A DNA stretch of 64,000 nt from Gp6-AA45 sp035652075 (GTDB lineage: Bacteria > Acidobacteriota > Vicinamibacteria > Vicinamibacterales > CAVVIG01). The stretch covers positions 1 to 64,000 of the forward strand of contig DASREL010000063.1 in the NCBI GenBank assembly GCA_035652075.1, read 5' to 3'. Both the position numbers and the translations under genes were made by a program. Position 1 is the stretch's first letter, and each line of letters opens with the position of its first letter. Under the pieces are notes generated by a model. It worked only from the letters and a program-made list of their open reading frames with translations, ran no database searches and was not told the DNA's origin. Below are positions 35,175-43,879 of this stretch, one piece after another.

Positions 35175-37837
35175 CAGTCACCTCTCAACGCGAGCAACGG
35201 ATCGATCCGAAGCGCACGGCGCGCCGGCACATAACACGCGACGAGTGCGACGACGCCGAGCATGCCGGTCACGCCTAGGAAGGTTGCGGGATCGGTCGGC
35301 CGGACGCCGTACAACATGCCCGCCATCGCCCGAGACACGATCGCCGCGCACAGCACGCCCGTCGCGAGACCCGTAGCAACCAGCGCCGCGCCCTGACCGA
35401 AGATCATCGACAGAAGCTCGAACCGTCCCGCGCCCAGTGCCACGCGAATGCCAATCTCGTGCGTTCGCGCGTTGACCATGTAGGCGAGCACGCCGTAAAT
35501 GCCCAGCGCCGCGAGCAGCAATGCCGTGACTGCAAACGCGCCGACCATCTCCATGGACAACCGCCGGCTGGCGAGGGACGCCGAAACGGTGTCGGTCAGC
35601 ATCTGCGCGCCGAAAACTGGCAGCGTGTCGTCTATCGACTGCACGAGCTGCCGCACACGGTCGGGGGTTCGACCGGCGTCGACTTGGCCGCGCAGGAAGA
35701 TCGCCAGATGTTTCGAACGGCTCTGATACGCGGAGGCGTAGATGATCGGCACGCCCGACTCGTGCAATGCCTCGGTCCGCGCGTTCGCGACGATGCCGAC
35801 GATCGTGGTCCACGATGCCGGGTTGCGCGTCAACTTGACGTGCTGGCCGATCGGATCCGCGTCGGGCCAATAGGTTCGCGCCATGGCTTCGTTGACGACG
35901 GCCACGGGCGGCGCGTTTTCGTCGTCGAACGGCGTGAAGGCGCGGCCGCGAACGAGGGTCATGCCGAGGAGACGGAAGTATTCGGGCGTCACAACCGAAC
36001 CGTCCACGAGCGGCGCCTGCGACGTGTCGGCGCCGCGGCCTTCGATCAGCATCGGCATCGTGTTGAGATCGCGTGCCGCATGATCGAGCGGGATTGCGCT
36101 GCTGCTGGCGATGGCGGCGTCCTCGACACCGGGCAGCGCACGCGCGCGCCGCAGCACTTCGCGCAGGAAGGGCGCCTCCTGACCAATCGTTCGATACTTG
36201 TCGATGGTGACGTCGTTGGGGTACGGCAGTCGCGTTCGAATCGCCATGATCCGATCCGGCGTGAACCCAAGGCGCGCGTGCAGCAGATCGAGAAAGCTGC
36301 GGCCCAATAATCCGGCGGCGACCATCAGCACGACCGAGAGGGCGAGCTCGGTGACAACGAGGAGCCGCCGCACGCGCGCATGGCCTCGGCCCGCGCTCGA
36401 CGCGCGCCCGTCCGACTTGAGCGCCCCCGTCACATCCTGCCGCCCTGCGCCGAGTGCCGGCGCCAACCCGAACACGATGCCGGCCGCCACCGTCGTCAGC
36501 AGTGCGAATGACAACACGGTCCAGTTCAGTGTGATGTCGTTGAGCCGTGGCAGTCCTTGCGGGATGAGACGCACCAGCGATTGCTTCATCAGGACAAGCG
36601 TGCCGAGACCGGCGGCGCCGCCCACGATCGACAGGCACACGCTTTCCGTCAACAGTTGCCGGATCAGCCGTCGGCGGCCGGCGCCGAGCGCCTGGCGCAC
36701 CGCGAACTCGCGCGTGCGCGACGTCGCGCGCGCGAGCAGCACGTTCGCGATGTTGACGCATCCAATCAGCAGCACGAGCGCGACCGCACCGAGAATCAGC
36801 ATCAACGATCGACGGACGTCGCCGACCACGGTGTCGGCGAGCGGCACGAGATGCAGCGTCCACGCGGTACGCTCGGGATAATCGTTCGGATACTGTCGCC
36901 GCACCGTCGCCACGAACGCGTCGAGTTGTTGTTGCGCGGCGGCGCGCGTCACGCCCGGATGCAGCCGCGCGATCGCCGCGGGCATCATTCGGTTGTTGCG
37001 CGGCGGATGGTCGCCGATCGGCGGGCCGAAGAAACTCGTCGCAGCCCAGACGTCGACAGTCCGCTCGTCGGGCGACCGGCCGGGCGGGTGGAAGTCCGGC
37101 GGCATCACGCCGACGATGCGATAGAGATCGGTGTCGAGCCGGATGCTCTGCGTGAGGATATCGGACCGGCCGCCAAATGCGCGCTTCCAGAGGCCGTCGC
37201 TGATGACGACTTCGAGCAAGTAGCCGGACGTGTAGTTGTCCGGCGGAAACGCGCGACCGATCTGCGGCGCGACGCCCAGTACCGCGAAGTAATTCGGCGC
37301 GACGCTCATCAGCCCGACGCGCGCCGGCCGCGACAGTCCGGTCAGGTTGTTCTCGTCGAACCACACCGGCGTCACGTGATCGAAAATCCCGGAGTGTTCG
37401 AGGTCCTGCCACTCGGGTTGCGAGAGCCCGATGTCGTACGAATTCACGCCAGGCAGATCGGCGACGACGCTCACCAGGCCATCCGGATGCGGGTACGGCA
37501 GCGGATGCAGCAGCGTCGCGTCGACGACGGTGAAGATCGCGGTCGTCGCCCCCACCCCGATCGCCATCGTCAGCACCGCCACCACCGCGAAGCCTGGTGA
37601 CTTGCGCCATGCGCGCACGGCGTAGCGGACGTCCTGCGAGAGGCGATCCCACCACGCCCAGCGTTGCGATTCGTAAAAGCGCTCGACGCGCATCGCCACG
37701 TTGCCGAACGTGCGCTGCGCCGCCGCGCGCGCGTCAGCCGCATCGAGTCCGTCGTCTGTCAGGCGCTCGGCCTCGAACTGCAGGTGCGCCTCGATTTCAG
37801 CGGCGAAGTCGTCGGGATCGCGACGTCGACGGAACAT
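35174..37837 (-). CDS. ADOP-type ABC permease with N-terminal soluble domain
   Basis: An 887-residue permease. Residues 1-60 form a soluble helical domain rich in acidic and Ala residues (DDFAAEIEAHLQFEAERL, AAAQRTFGNVAMRVERFYE), the form seen in ADOPs found next to PadR genes. Then come a transmembrane helix (AVVAVLTMAIGVGATTAIFTV), a MacB-like core, an FtsX block with SRTREFAVRQALGAGRRRL, a second core and a second FtsX block with ARTHEIGIRVALGAGRFELL. No ATPase gene is adjacent. It lies 3 nt downstream of the padR gene and is coupled to the PTE-like gene, forming a padR-permease-hydrolase unit. The exported substrate is unknown. Confidence 0.92.
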   Translation of the reverse strand: MFRRRRDPDDFAAEIEAHLQFEAERLTDDGLDAADARAAAQRTFGNVAMRVERFYESQRWAWWDRLSQDVRYAVRAWRKSPGFAVVAVLTMAIGVGATTAIFTVVDATLLHPLPYPHPDGLVSVVADLPGVNSYDIGLSQPEWQDLEHSGIFDHVTPVWFDENNLTGLSRPARVGLMSVAPNYFAVLGVAPQIGRAFPPDNYTSGYLLEVVISDGLWKRAFGGRSDILTQSIRLDTDLYRIVGVMPPDFHPPGRSPDERTVDVWAATSFFGPPIGDHPPRNNRMMPAAIARLHPGVTRAAAQQQLDAFVATVRRQYPNDYPERTAWTLHLVPLADTVVGDVRRSLMLILGAVALVLLIGCVNIANVLLARATSRTREFAVRQALGAGRRRLIRQLLTESVCLSIVGGAAGLGTLVLMKQSLVRLIPQGLPRLNDITLNWTVLSFALLTTVAAGIVFGLAPALGAGRQDVTGALKSDGRASSAGRGHARVRRLLVVTELALSVVLMVAAGLLGRSFLDLLHARLGFTPDRIMAIRTRLPYPNDVTIDKYRTIGQEAPFLREVLRRARALPGVEDAAIASSSAIPLDHAARDLNTMPMLIEGRGADTSQAPLVDGSVVTPEYFRLLGMTLVRGRAFTPFDDENAPPVAVVNEAMARTYWPDADPIGQHVKLTRNPASWTTIVGIVANARTEALHESGVPIIYASAYQSRSKHLAIFLRGQVDAGRTPDRVRQLVQSIDDTLPVFGAQMLTDTVSASLASRRLSMEMVGAFAVTALLLAALGIYGVLAYMVNARTHEIGIRVALGAGRFELLSMIFGQGAALVATGLATGVLCAAIVSRAMAGMLYGVRPTDPATFLGVTGMLGVVALVACYVPARRALRIDPLLALRGD

Positions 37838-37840
37838 GCG

Positions 37841-38197
37841 TCACCCCTTCAGCGGATGCGCGTCGAGGACGCGGGCAATCGCGTCGGCCAGCCGCGTCCA
37901 CTTGCTCGTTTCCTTCACCAACTGCTTGCGCCCGGCGGCGGTCAGCGAATAAAAGCGCGCGCGCCGATTGTTCGAGGAGACGCCCCACTTCCCCGCGATC
38001 CATCCGCGGCCTTCGAGCCGCTGCAACGCCGGATAGAGCGCACCGTGTTCGACGAGCAGTTCGTGTTCGGAGCTGTGCTTGATGGCAAGCGCGATGGCGT
38101 GGCCGTGCTGCGGCTGCAGGATCAGCGTGCGCAGAATCAGCAGGTCGAGCGTGCCTTGCAGCAGGTCGAGCGGCTCATCGGCTCTTTTGGTAGACAT
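37841..38197 (-). CDS. PadR family transcriptional regulator
   Basis: A 118-residue winged-helix repressor. The PadR hallmark LQGTLDLLILRTLILQPQHGHAIA opens the domain, then EHGALYPALQRLEGRGWIAGKWG (recognition helix and wing) and RARFYSLTAAGRKQL. It is the short form with a C-terminal dimerisation helix. PadR genes next to ADOP permeases are a recurring acidobacterial arrangement, so it probably represses this unit in response to a small molecule. Its start lies inside the end of the AraC-type gene (61-nt overlap) and its stop is 3 nt before the permease start. Confidence 0.93.
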   Translation of the reverse strand: MSTKRADEPLDLLQGTLDLLILRTLILQPQHGHAIALAIKHSSEHELLVEHGALYPALQRLEGRGWIAGKWGVSSNNRRARFYSLTAAGRKQLVKETSKWTRLADAIARVLDAHPLKG

Positions 38198-39090
38198 CTG
38201 ACCAGAGCATGGATCGCACTCAGGTCAGATGTCAACCTGTAGCCCTGGTAGCGCGACGGCGGGATGCCGAACGCCCGGCGAAACGCCGCTGTGAAATGGC
38301 TGTGCGAGCTGAACCCGGCGTCGAGCGCCACCTGGCCCAGGTCGACATGCTGACGGCCCACCGCCTCGAGCGCGCGCCGCAGGCGCACGTCGGTGAGGTA
38401 CCGGTGAATCGACGTGCCGTACACGCGTCGAAAGATGCGGCAGACATGGAAGACGGACGTCTCCACCTCTTCGGCGATCGATTGAAGCGTCAGCGCGCAC
38501 GCGAAGCGCCGATCGACGATCGCGCGCACCGTTTCGGCGATGTCGCGCGCGCGGCCCGAATCCGCGGGCGGTCGATGACCGCCGTACGCCTCGGCAACGA
38601 TGGCATCGAGCAGCTGAACGCAGTGTTCCTCGACCAGGACCGCGTCGGCCGACGACGTGCCGCGCACGTGCTCGTAGATGACGCGCTGCCGCAGAAACGT
38701 CGCCGTCGATGTGCGCGCCCACCCGACGCGGAGCGGATGCGCGCTGTCTGCCGCGGCCGGATCGACCGCGCGGATGGCGTCGCGAATGACCGCGGGCGCA
38801 AACGCAAACCAATCACCGCGGTCTCCTTCCGGACTGACTTTGAAACGCTCGTATTCCTCCCCGCGGTTGTACAAGCCGACGACGGTTGGATCTTCGACGA
38901 ACGGCTGCCGGTCGCGTCGGCGAATCAGCACCGCTGACCGCGGGAAGAGCGCGCAATATGTCCGCGTGCGGCCGCAATTGCGAAACAGCGGATCGGTCGG
39001 CAAGCACCGCACCTGACCGATCACCACCGTGTCGCCCGTAAACAGCAACCGATCGGTGGACGGCAGCGGCTCGCTGAGCACCGCGTTCAT
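38137..39090 (-). CDS. AraC family transcriptional regulator
   Basis: A 317-residue regulator. The C-terminal double HTH spans about 195-295: LTLQSIAEEVETSVFHVCRIFRRVYGTSIHRYL, then VDLGQVALDAGFSSHSHFTAAFRRAFGIPPSRY, which is the AraC/XylS signature. The N-terminal 180 residues have four Arg/Cys-containing strands (RNCGRTRTYCALFP) but no ligand-binding cupin that I recognise. The last 20 residues are encoded in sequence shared with the padR 5' end in another frame. It is the first gene of the araC-padR-permease-hydrolase string and may control it, which is inference from order. Confidence 0.88.
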   Translation of the reverse strand: MNAVLSEPLPSTDRLLFTGDTVVIGQVRCLPTDPLFRNCGRTRTYCALFPRSAVLIRRRDRQPFVEDPTVVGLYNRGEEYERFKVSPEGDRGDWFAFAPAVIRDAIRAVDPAAADSAHPLRVGWARTSTATFLRQRVIYEHVRGTSSADAVLVEEHCVQLLDAIVAEAYGGHRPPADSGRARDIAETVRAIVDRRFACALTLQSIAEEVETSVFHVCRIFRRVYGTSIHRYLTDVRLRRALEAVGRQHVDLGQVALDAGFSSHSHFTAAFRRAFGIPPSRYQGYRLTSDLSAIHALVRCLPKEPMSRSTCCKARSTC

Positions 39091-39244
39091 GCACCGGCAT
39101 ACAGCAAAATCCCTGCTCAGCTAAGTCCTTGGTACTCCCATGTCCGCACACACTGATTGTTCGTTTTCGAGAAGCATCGATTCCACGTTCGAACAGTCAC
39201 GTTTCTGATACCACGTCGCAGCGGCCATTGGCAGAATCGTCGCG

Positions 39245-39898
39245 ATGTGGACATGTATCGCAGCCCCCGCCATCCGCGTGCTGTTCGTCGGCAACAGCCT
39301 GACGACGGTCAACAATCTGCCCGAGCTCGTCCAACGGCTCGCCGCGGCGGGCAATCAGAAATTCGAGTATCGGATCGTCGCGTTCGACGGCTATAGCCTC
39401 GAAGACCATTGGAATCGCGGCGACGCGAGGCGGGCCATCGCGGAAGGCGGATGGTCCTACGTCGTCCTGCAGCAGGGACCGTCGGCGCTGCCCGAATCGC
39501 GCGTCCTGTTGATCGACTACGCGCGCCGCTTCGCGAGCGAGGCGCGACGTGTCGGCGCGGAACCGGCGCTCTACATGGTGTGGCCCACCCGCGAACGCCG
39601 TGGCGACGTCGATGGCGTCCGGTATTCGTACGAGAGTGCGGCGAAAGAGACGCATGCGTTGCTGCTCCCGGTCGGCGAGGCGTTCCGCGCCGCGCAGCGC
39701 GCCGATGCACGCGTGCGTCTCTTCGGCGCGGATGGGTTCCATCCGACGATGGCCGGATCGTTTCTCGGCGCGCTGGTGATGTTCGAAACGATGTTCGGTG
39801 CGCGCGCTCCCGCGCTGATTCCGCCGGGGGTCACGCCGGAGGACAATCGCGTGCTGCGATCCGCGTCGGAGGCGGTCGTCAAGCGTGTCGCGCGGTAG
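39245..39898 (+). CDS. SGNH/GDSL-type hydrolase
   Basis: A 217-residue hydrolase of the SGNH superfamily. Block I is VLFVGNSLT with the nucleophile Ser18; the block with V-V-L-Q-Q-G-P-S-A follows; the catalytic Asp-x-x-His is DGFHPTMAGS near 180. It likely de-esterifies a carbohydrate or lipid. There is no convincing signal peptide, although the first ten residues are uncharged. The ATG follows a CAGAAT hexamer by 7 nt. The gene ends one base before the convergent VWA gene with no gap. Confidence 0.85.
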   Translation: MWTCIAAPAIRVLFVGNSLTTVNNLPELVQRLAAAGNQKFEYRIVAFDGYSLEDHWNRGDARRAIAEGGWSYVVLQQGPSALPESRVLLIDYARRFASEARRVGAEPALYMVWPTRERRGDVDGVRYSYESAAKETHALLLPVGEAFRAAQRADARVRLFGADGFHPTMAGSFLGALVMFETMFGARAPALIPPGVTPEDNRVLRSASEAVVKRVAR

Positions 39899-42646
39899 TT
39901 ACCGTTTTTCGGTGTCGAGGAATTCAAGCCACTGCTTGACGAGCGGCAACTGCGGTCCGCGCGCATGTTCGTACGCGTCGGCGTAGGTGTGTGCAGCCTT
40001 GATGTCCTCGGCGCGGTTCTGCACGTAGGCGCCGGCGGCGTGCACGAGATAAATCCATTGAACCGCCATGAAATTCGCGTCGCGATCGTCATGGCGTTCT
40101 TCGAGATAGCGCTCGAGCGTCCGCGTCGCTTCGCGTCCGCTGCCAAACGTGGCGTACAGCATCGCGAGCGGCTTGGTGAAGCGCACGTCGGTCGGCCACT
40201 TCTGCACCGCTTCTTCGAGGATCGCGCGCGCTTCGCCGTACGCGTGATTGCGCATCAGCGAGCCGGCAAGCCAGTCGTAGATCTGCGGGAACTCGGTGCC
40301 GTCGACGAGCGCCGTCTGCCACGCGCTGGCGGCCTGCAGATCGCGGCCCGCCGCGGCGAAGGTCGCCGCGAGATACGCCAGCACCGCCGTGCTGTCGGTG
40401 TCCGGATCGATCGCTTCCTTGAAGCTCGCCTCCGCATGCGTGAAATCGCCGGACGTCAGGAACGCGAGCCCTCGATCGAATTTCGGCTTCGTCGTCTCCT
40501 GCAACCGTGCGACGAATGGTTCGAGCGTCGCCGGCTGCGTGGCCGCGTCCTTGTCGAACGCCGGCCGCATGACCGGCTCTTCGACCGGCAGAAACAAACC
40601 TGTATCGAAGGTTGACGCAGACGTCAGGCTGTCGGCCGACGTCATCAACACCTTCGGCGGCACCACCTCGAACGGACGCGTCAACGTCTTCACCGACTTG
40701 CCGTTCTCCGAGAACACCGCGCGCAAGAGGTATCGGCCCGGCGGCAGCTGCTGCACCGGAACCGTCTTCGTGAAGATCACCCGGTTCTCACCGGCCGGAC
40801 GCGCCGCGACATCGACGTTCAGCAGTGCGGGGCTGTCCGCGTCTTTTGCGACTTCGTATTCGACGCTCAACCCGCCATCGGCCGCGCCGTACGCCTCGAC
40901 GTAGCCGTGGACGACGCCGTAGTTGACCTGAAATCCGATGCTCGGCTGCAGCAACTCGCCGTTGTCGATCGGGCCGCCGACCATCAGCTCGCTGAGCGTG
41001 ACCGGTCCGACCGTCGGCAACTCGGCGCGAATCGTGTGCTCGATCGATCCGACGCGATCACCCTCCACGATCGCGAGCTTCAGCGTGTACTCGCCTGGCG
41101 CCAGGCTCGCGCCGGCCGAATATTGCAGCGACGAGGGCACGCCGTTGATGGTCGGCAGCAGCCGCGCATCAAACGCGCGGTTTTCGATCGTCTTTCCATC
41201 TTTGTCGGCGATGACGTAGGCAATCGATGCGACCTTCGACGAGGTGTAGTCGGTGCCAACGTCGGCGTGGATCAGCAGCTGGACGCGATTTTGCTCGGGC
41301 CCTTGCAGCGCGAACGATCCGACGCGCAGCGGAAGCGCCGACGACAACAACGGCGACGCGAGCGCCGCTGCGACCGCTTGATGCGGCGAGCGCGCGATCT
41401 TTTCGTCGGCCGGTGTGTTCAGCAGTTGGCGCCGCGACCGCACGGTCGCGCCTTTGCGCGGCACGTCCACGCGAATCGGATGCGGCTTGCCGTCGCGATC
41501 CTTCGGGTCCGATTCGACCCCGAGCAGGTAGTAGCCGGAGATCTCGCCTTCGATTTGCTGGAAGATGTTCGCGCCGGTTCCCGTGACGGTGAAGAGGGCG
41601 CCGCGCGTCGCGCCCGCAAGCGTTTCGAGCCCCTGCCCGAGCGTTATGCGATCGCCAAACGCGTCCATCGGACCCCGCCGCTCGGTGACGTCGAACGCCG
41701 TGCTGTCGAGGCGCAGCGCGTACACGCTCGTTCGCGCCGCCGCGGCCAGCCCGCCCAGCTCGATGACGAGGCCAGGGTCGTTCATCACGAACCCTTCGGA
41801 GATCAGCACGAGCGTTTTCGGACCCTCGATGCGGCGCAGCCCGCGAAACAACTCGCGCAAGCCGATGACGGTCAAATCGCCTTCGTGGTTCGCGTCGACC
41901 GCCGCCATGTGCGCCTGCGTCGAGACGCGATCCGGGCAGGTCGGATCGGGCCGGCCGCCGACGGTCTGACACTCGCGTGAGAGGACCTGATTCAGCGTGC
42001 CGATGTCGCCTCGATCGATCGCGAGCGCTTCGGTGACCGACATGTTGATATCGCCCGTCGGCTGCCCCGCCTGCTTCTGCCCCCGCATGCGCGAGATCGC
42101 CTGCTTGATACGGTTGCGATCGGCGGTGAACACCGTCGCCGGCGCGCCGGTGCCAAACCCTGCCACCGCGACGCGATCGGACGGCTGCAGGCGATCGATG
42201 AACGCGTTGGCCGTCCGCGAAATCGCCATCGCCGCACCGAAGCGGATGTTCGGTTCGTCGACGGCAATCACGATGAGCCGTCCGGCGGTCGAATTCTCAT
42301 TCGTGCTGAAGCCGTCGGGAATGTCGACGACGGGCGCATCCGACGCGGGTTTGATGAGCGAGATCCACTCCGCGGAGATCACTTTCCGCGCGCTGCCGTC
42401 GATGCGGACGGCGAAGTCGTCCGGCGTCAGCGATGCGATCGGCTTTCCTTTGTCGTCGACGACGCTGACGTCGACGGAAGTCAGGTCGACCGACGTGGTG
42501 AACTTCGGAGGCTGCGCATCCTGCGCGCCACCCACGGCACCCGCACACGCGATGATGACGACACACACGACACCGCGAAACACACGAAGAACCTTTCGAG
42601 ATCTCGCGTCCTGGTGTTCGTGTGTTCGTGTGTTCGTGGCCGCCAT
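39899..42646 (-). CDS. secreted VWFA-type protein with C-terminal TPR-like region
   Basis: A 915-residue protein. The N-terminus encodes a hydrophilic lead (MAATNTRTHEHQDARSRK) and then a signal peptide (VFRGVVCVVIIACAGAVGGAQ). VDLTSVDVSVVDDKGKPI and LTPDDFAVRIDG mark the VWFA-related domain found in acidobacterial secreted proteins. The A-domain (about 125-370) has IVIAVDEPNIRFG where a MIDAS would read DxSxS, so metal binding is probably lost. A middle beta-rich part follows, then helical repeats at about 735-905 resembling TPRs (FLTSGDFTHAEASFKEAI, AVLAYLAATFAAAGRDLQAAS). Role unknown; probably periplasmic protein-protein interaction. It starts 6 nt after the preceding VWA gene. The N-terminal lead is encoded by a repeat element. 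Confidence 0.85.
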   Translation of the reverse strand: MAATNTRTHEHQDARSRKVLRVFRGVVCVVIIACAGAVGGAQDAQPPKFTTSVDLTSVDVSVVDDKGKPIASLTPDDFAVRIDGSARKVISAEWISLIKPASDAPVVDIPDGFSTNENSTAGRLIVIAVDEPNIRFGAAMAISRTANAFIDRLQPSDRVAVAGFGTGAPATVFTADRNRIKQAISRMRGQKQAGQPTGDINMSVTEALAIDRGDIGTLNQVLSRECQTVGGRPDPTCPDRVSTQAHMAAVDANHEGDLTVIGLRELFRGLRRIEGPKTLVLISEGFVMNDPGLVIELGGLAAAARTSVYALRLDSTAFDVTERRGPMDAFGDRITLGQGLETLAGATRGALFTVTGTGANIFQQIEGEISGYYLLGVESDPKDRDGKPHPIRVDVPRKGATVRSRRQLLNTPADEKIARSPHQAVAAALASPLLSSALPLRVGSFALQGPEQNRVQLLIHADVGTDYTSSKVASIAYVIADKDGKTIENRAFDARLLPTINGVPSSLQYSAGASLAPGEYTLKLAIVEGDRVGSIEHTIRAELPTVGPVTLSELMVGGPIDNGELLQPSIGFQVNYGVVHGYVEAYGAADGGLSVEYEVAKDADSPALLNVDVAARPAGENRVIFTKTVPVQQLPPGRYLLRAVFSENGKSVKTLTRPFEVVPPKVLMTSADSLTSASTFDTGLFLPVEEPVMRPAFDKDAATQPATLEPFVARLQETTKPKFDRGLAFLTSGDFTHAEASFKEAIDPDTDSTAVLAYLAATFAAAGRDLQAASAWQTALVDGTEFPQIYDWLAGSLMRNHAYGEARAILEEAVQKWPTDVRFTKPLAMLYATFGSGREATRTLERYLEERHDDRDANFMAVQWIYLVHAAGAYVQNRAEDIKAAHTYADAYEHARGPQLPLVKQWLEFLDTEKR
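42565..42639. repeat. inverted-arm element with 8-nt units (TGTTCGTG) in the start of the first VWA gene
   Basis: Right arm: three perfect TGTTCGTG units (42615-42638). Left arm (42565-42594): a diverged reverse-complement version. The loop is about 18 nt. The element codes the lead and start of the signal peptide of the minus-strand gene. Confidence 0.75.
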
Positions 42647-42652
42647 GGGTCG

Positions 42653-43879
42653 CTACTTGGCCGCCAGGCGATAACCCTGCCGCGCGCGCACGTCGTGGTG
42701 CCCGTCGACATCGACGCGGATCCGGCGCCAGCTGTTGTCGCGTTTCGGGTTGTTCGACGCGTAGCCGAGCAGATACTGATTCGACAGCTCGTCGAGCAGC
42801 TCTCCGAACGCGCCATGCAGCTCGTCAATCGATTCGGTGAACAGCGCGCGGCCGCCGGTCGGGTTCGCGAGCCGCTCCATGATCCGCTTCAACGGCTCCA
42901 TCGTCACACCGCGACCCTGCCCGATCATGTACAGCGTGACATCGCTCGACTGCAGTTTGCGTTCGACGTCGCCGATCGTCGCGTGGCTGCCCTGGTCCTC
43001 GCCATCGGTGAAGATGACGAGCGCCTTGCGGCCGACCTGACGCCCGAGCATGTCGATGCCGCGCAATACCACGTCGTACAGCGCGGTCGATCCCCATGGC
43101 GCCAGGCGATCGACGGCGCGCACGCGCTCGGACGGGTTCGTCTGCTTGCGTGTCAACGTGAAGATGCTGTCGTTGAAGCCGAGCAGCGTCACCTGATCCT
43201 GCGCCGGCACGTCGCCGAGAAATTCTTTGACCGCGGCTTTCAGCTTCGGCATCGACGGCGTCATGCTGCCGCTGATATCGATGGCGACGATCAACTCGAG
43301 CGGGATGTCTTCCGACGCGAAATGCGAGATCTGCTGCGGGAGGTTGTCCTCGAAGACGTGGAACGCCGACTGCGGAATGTTCGGAATGAACTTGCCGTGG
43401 CCGTCGCTGACGGTGACGGTGACCTGCACGACGTCGACATTGACCCGCTCGGTGTAGCCGACCGATTTCGTCCGGACCGTCTGCACGAGACGCGTGCCAC
43501 CGCGCAACGTCGCGACCGCGCGCACCTGATGCTCCTGGATCCGCGGCCCCGCATCCCAGTCGCATTCCCACGGCGGCGCCTTCAGCGCACACGCCTGACG
43601 GCCGTCCACGAAGAACGTCATCGTCTCGGCGGCCTCCGGCGGTTCGATCCTCGCGCGCAGCGTCACGACGCCGTTCAGATACGCGTCGGCAGAAGGTGAA
43701 TCGATGCTGAGACGCGGCTCCGGCGCTTGTATTAACACCGCCGCAACAGCGACAGCCGCACCCGTACCACGAAGACCTCGAAGCCCACGAAGTCCACGAA
43801 GTGTCTGTTCGCACAGCTTTTTCGTGAGCTTCGTGGTCTTCGTGATCTTCGTGATCTTCGTGGACCGCAGAACGTTCAT
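42653..43879 (-). CDS. secreted VWA-domain protein with intact MIDAS
   Basis: A 408-residue protein. The signal peptide is unusual: TKITKITKTTKLTKK then LRGLRGLRGLRG, both produced by a DNA repeat, before a hydrophobic core GAAVAVAAVLIQAPEP. An Ig-like segment (about 55-130) precedes the VWFA-related strand VNVDVVQVTVTVSDGHGKFI and a VWA domain at about 200-385 with MIDAS residues in VAIDISGSMTPS (DxSxS), the Thr-bearing STALYDVV loop and VIFTDGEDQGS. It should bind a divalent cation and a protein partner. Its start overlaps the upstream gene stop (ATGA), and the next gene starts 6 nt after its stop, so the three form an operon. Confidence 0.88.
   Translation of the reverse strand: MNVLRSTKITKITKTTKLTKKLCEQTLRGLRGLRGLRGTGAAVAVAAVLIQAPEPRLSIDSPSADAYLNGVVTLRARIEPPEAAETMTFFVDGRQACALKAPPWECDWDAGPRIQEHQVRAVATLRGGTRLVQTVRTKSVGYTERVNVDVVQVTVTVSDGHGKFIPNIPQSAFHVFEDNLPQQISHFASEDIPLELIVAIDISGSMTPSMPKLKAAVKEFLGDVPAQDQVTLLGFNDSIFTLTRKQTNPSERVRAVDRLAPWGSTALYDVVLRGIDMLGRQVGRKALVIFTDGEDQGSHATIGDVERKLQSSDVTLYMIGQGRGVTMEPLKRIMERLANPTGGRALFTESIDELHGAFGELLDELSNQYLLGYASNNPKRDNSWRRIRVDVDGHHDVRARQGYRLAAK
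43767..43863. repeat. inverted-arm element with 9-nt units (CTTCGTGNN), 35-nt arms
   Basis: Left arm 43767-43801 and right arm 43829-43863 each hold four 9-nt units; comparing them as reverse complements gives 30 of 35 matching positions. The 27-nt loop holds TTTTTCGTG. Each unit is three codons, giving TKI/TKT repeats from one arm and LRG repeats from the other. Confidence 0.88.
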
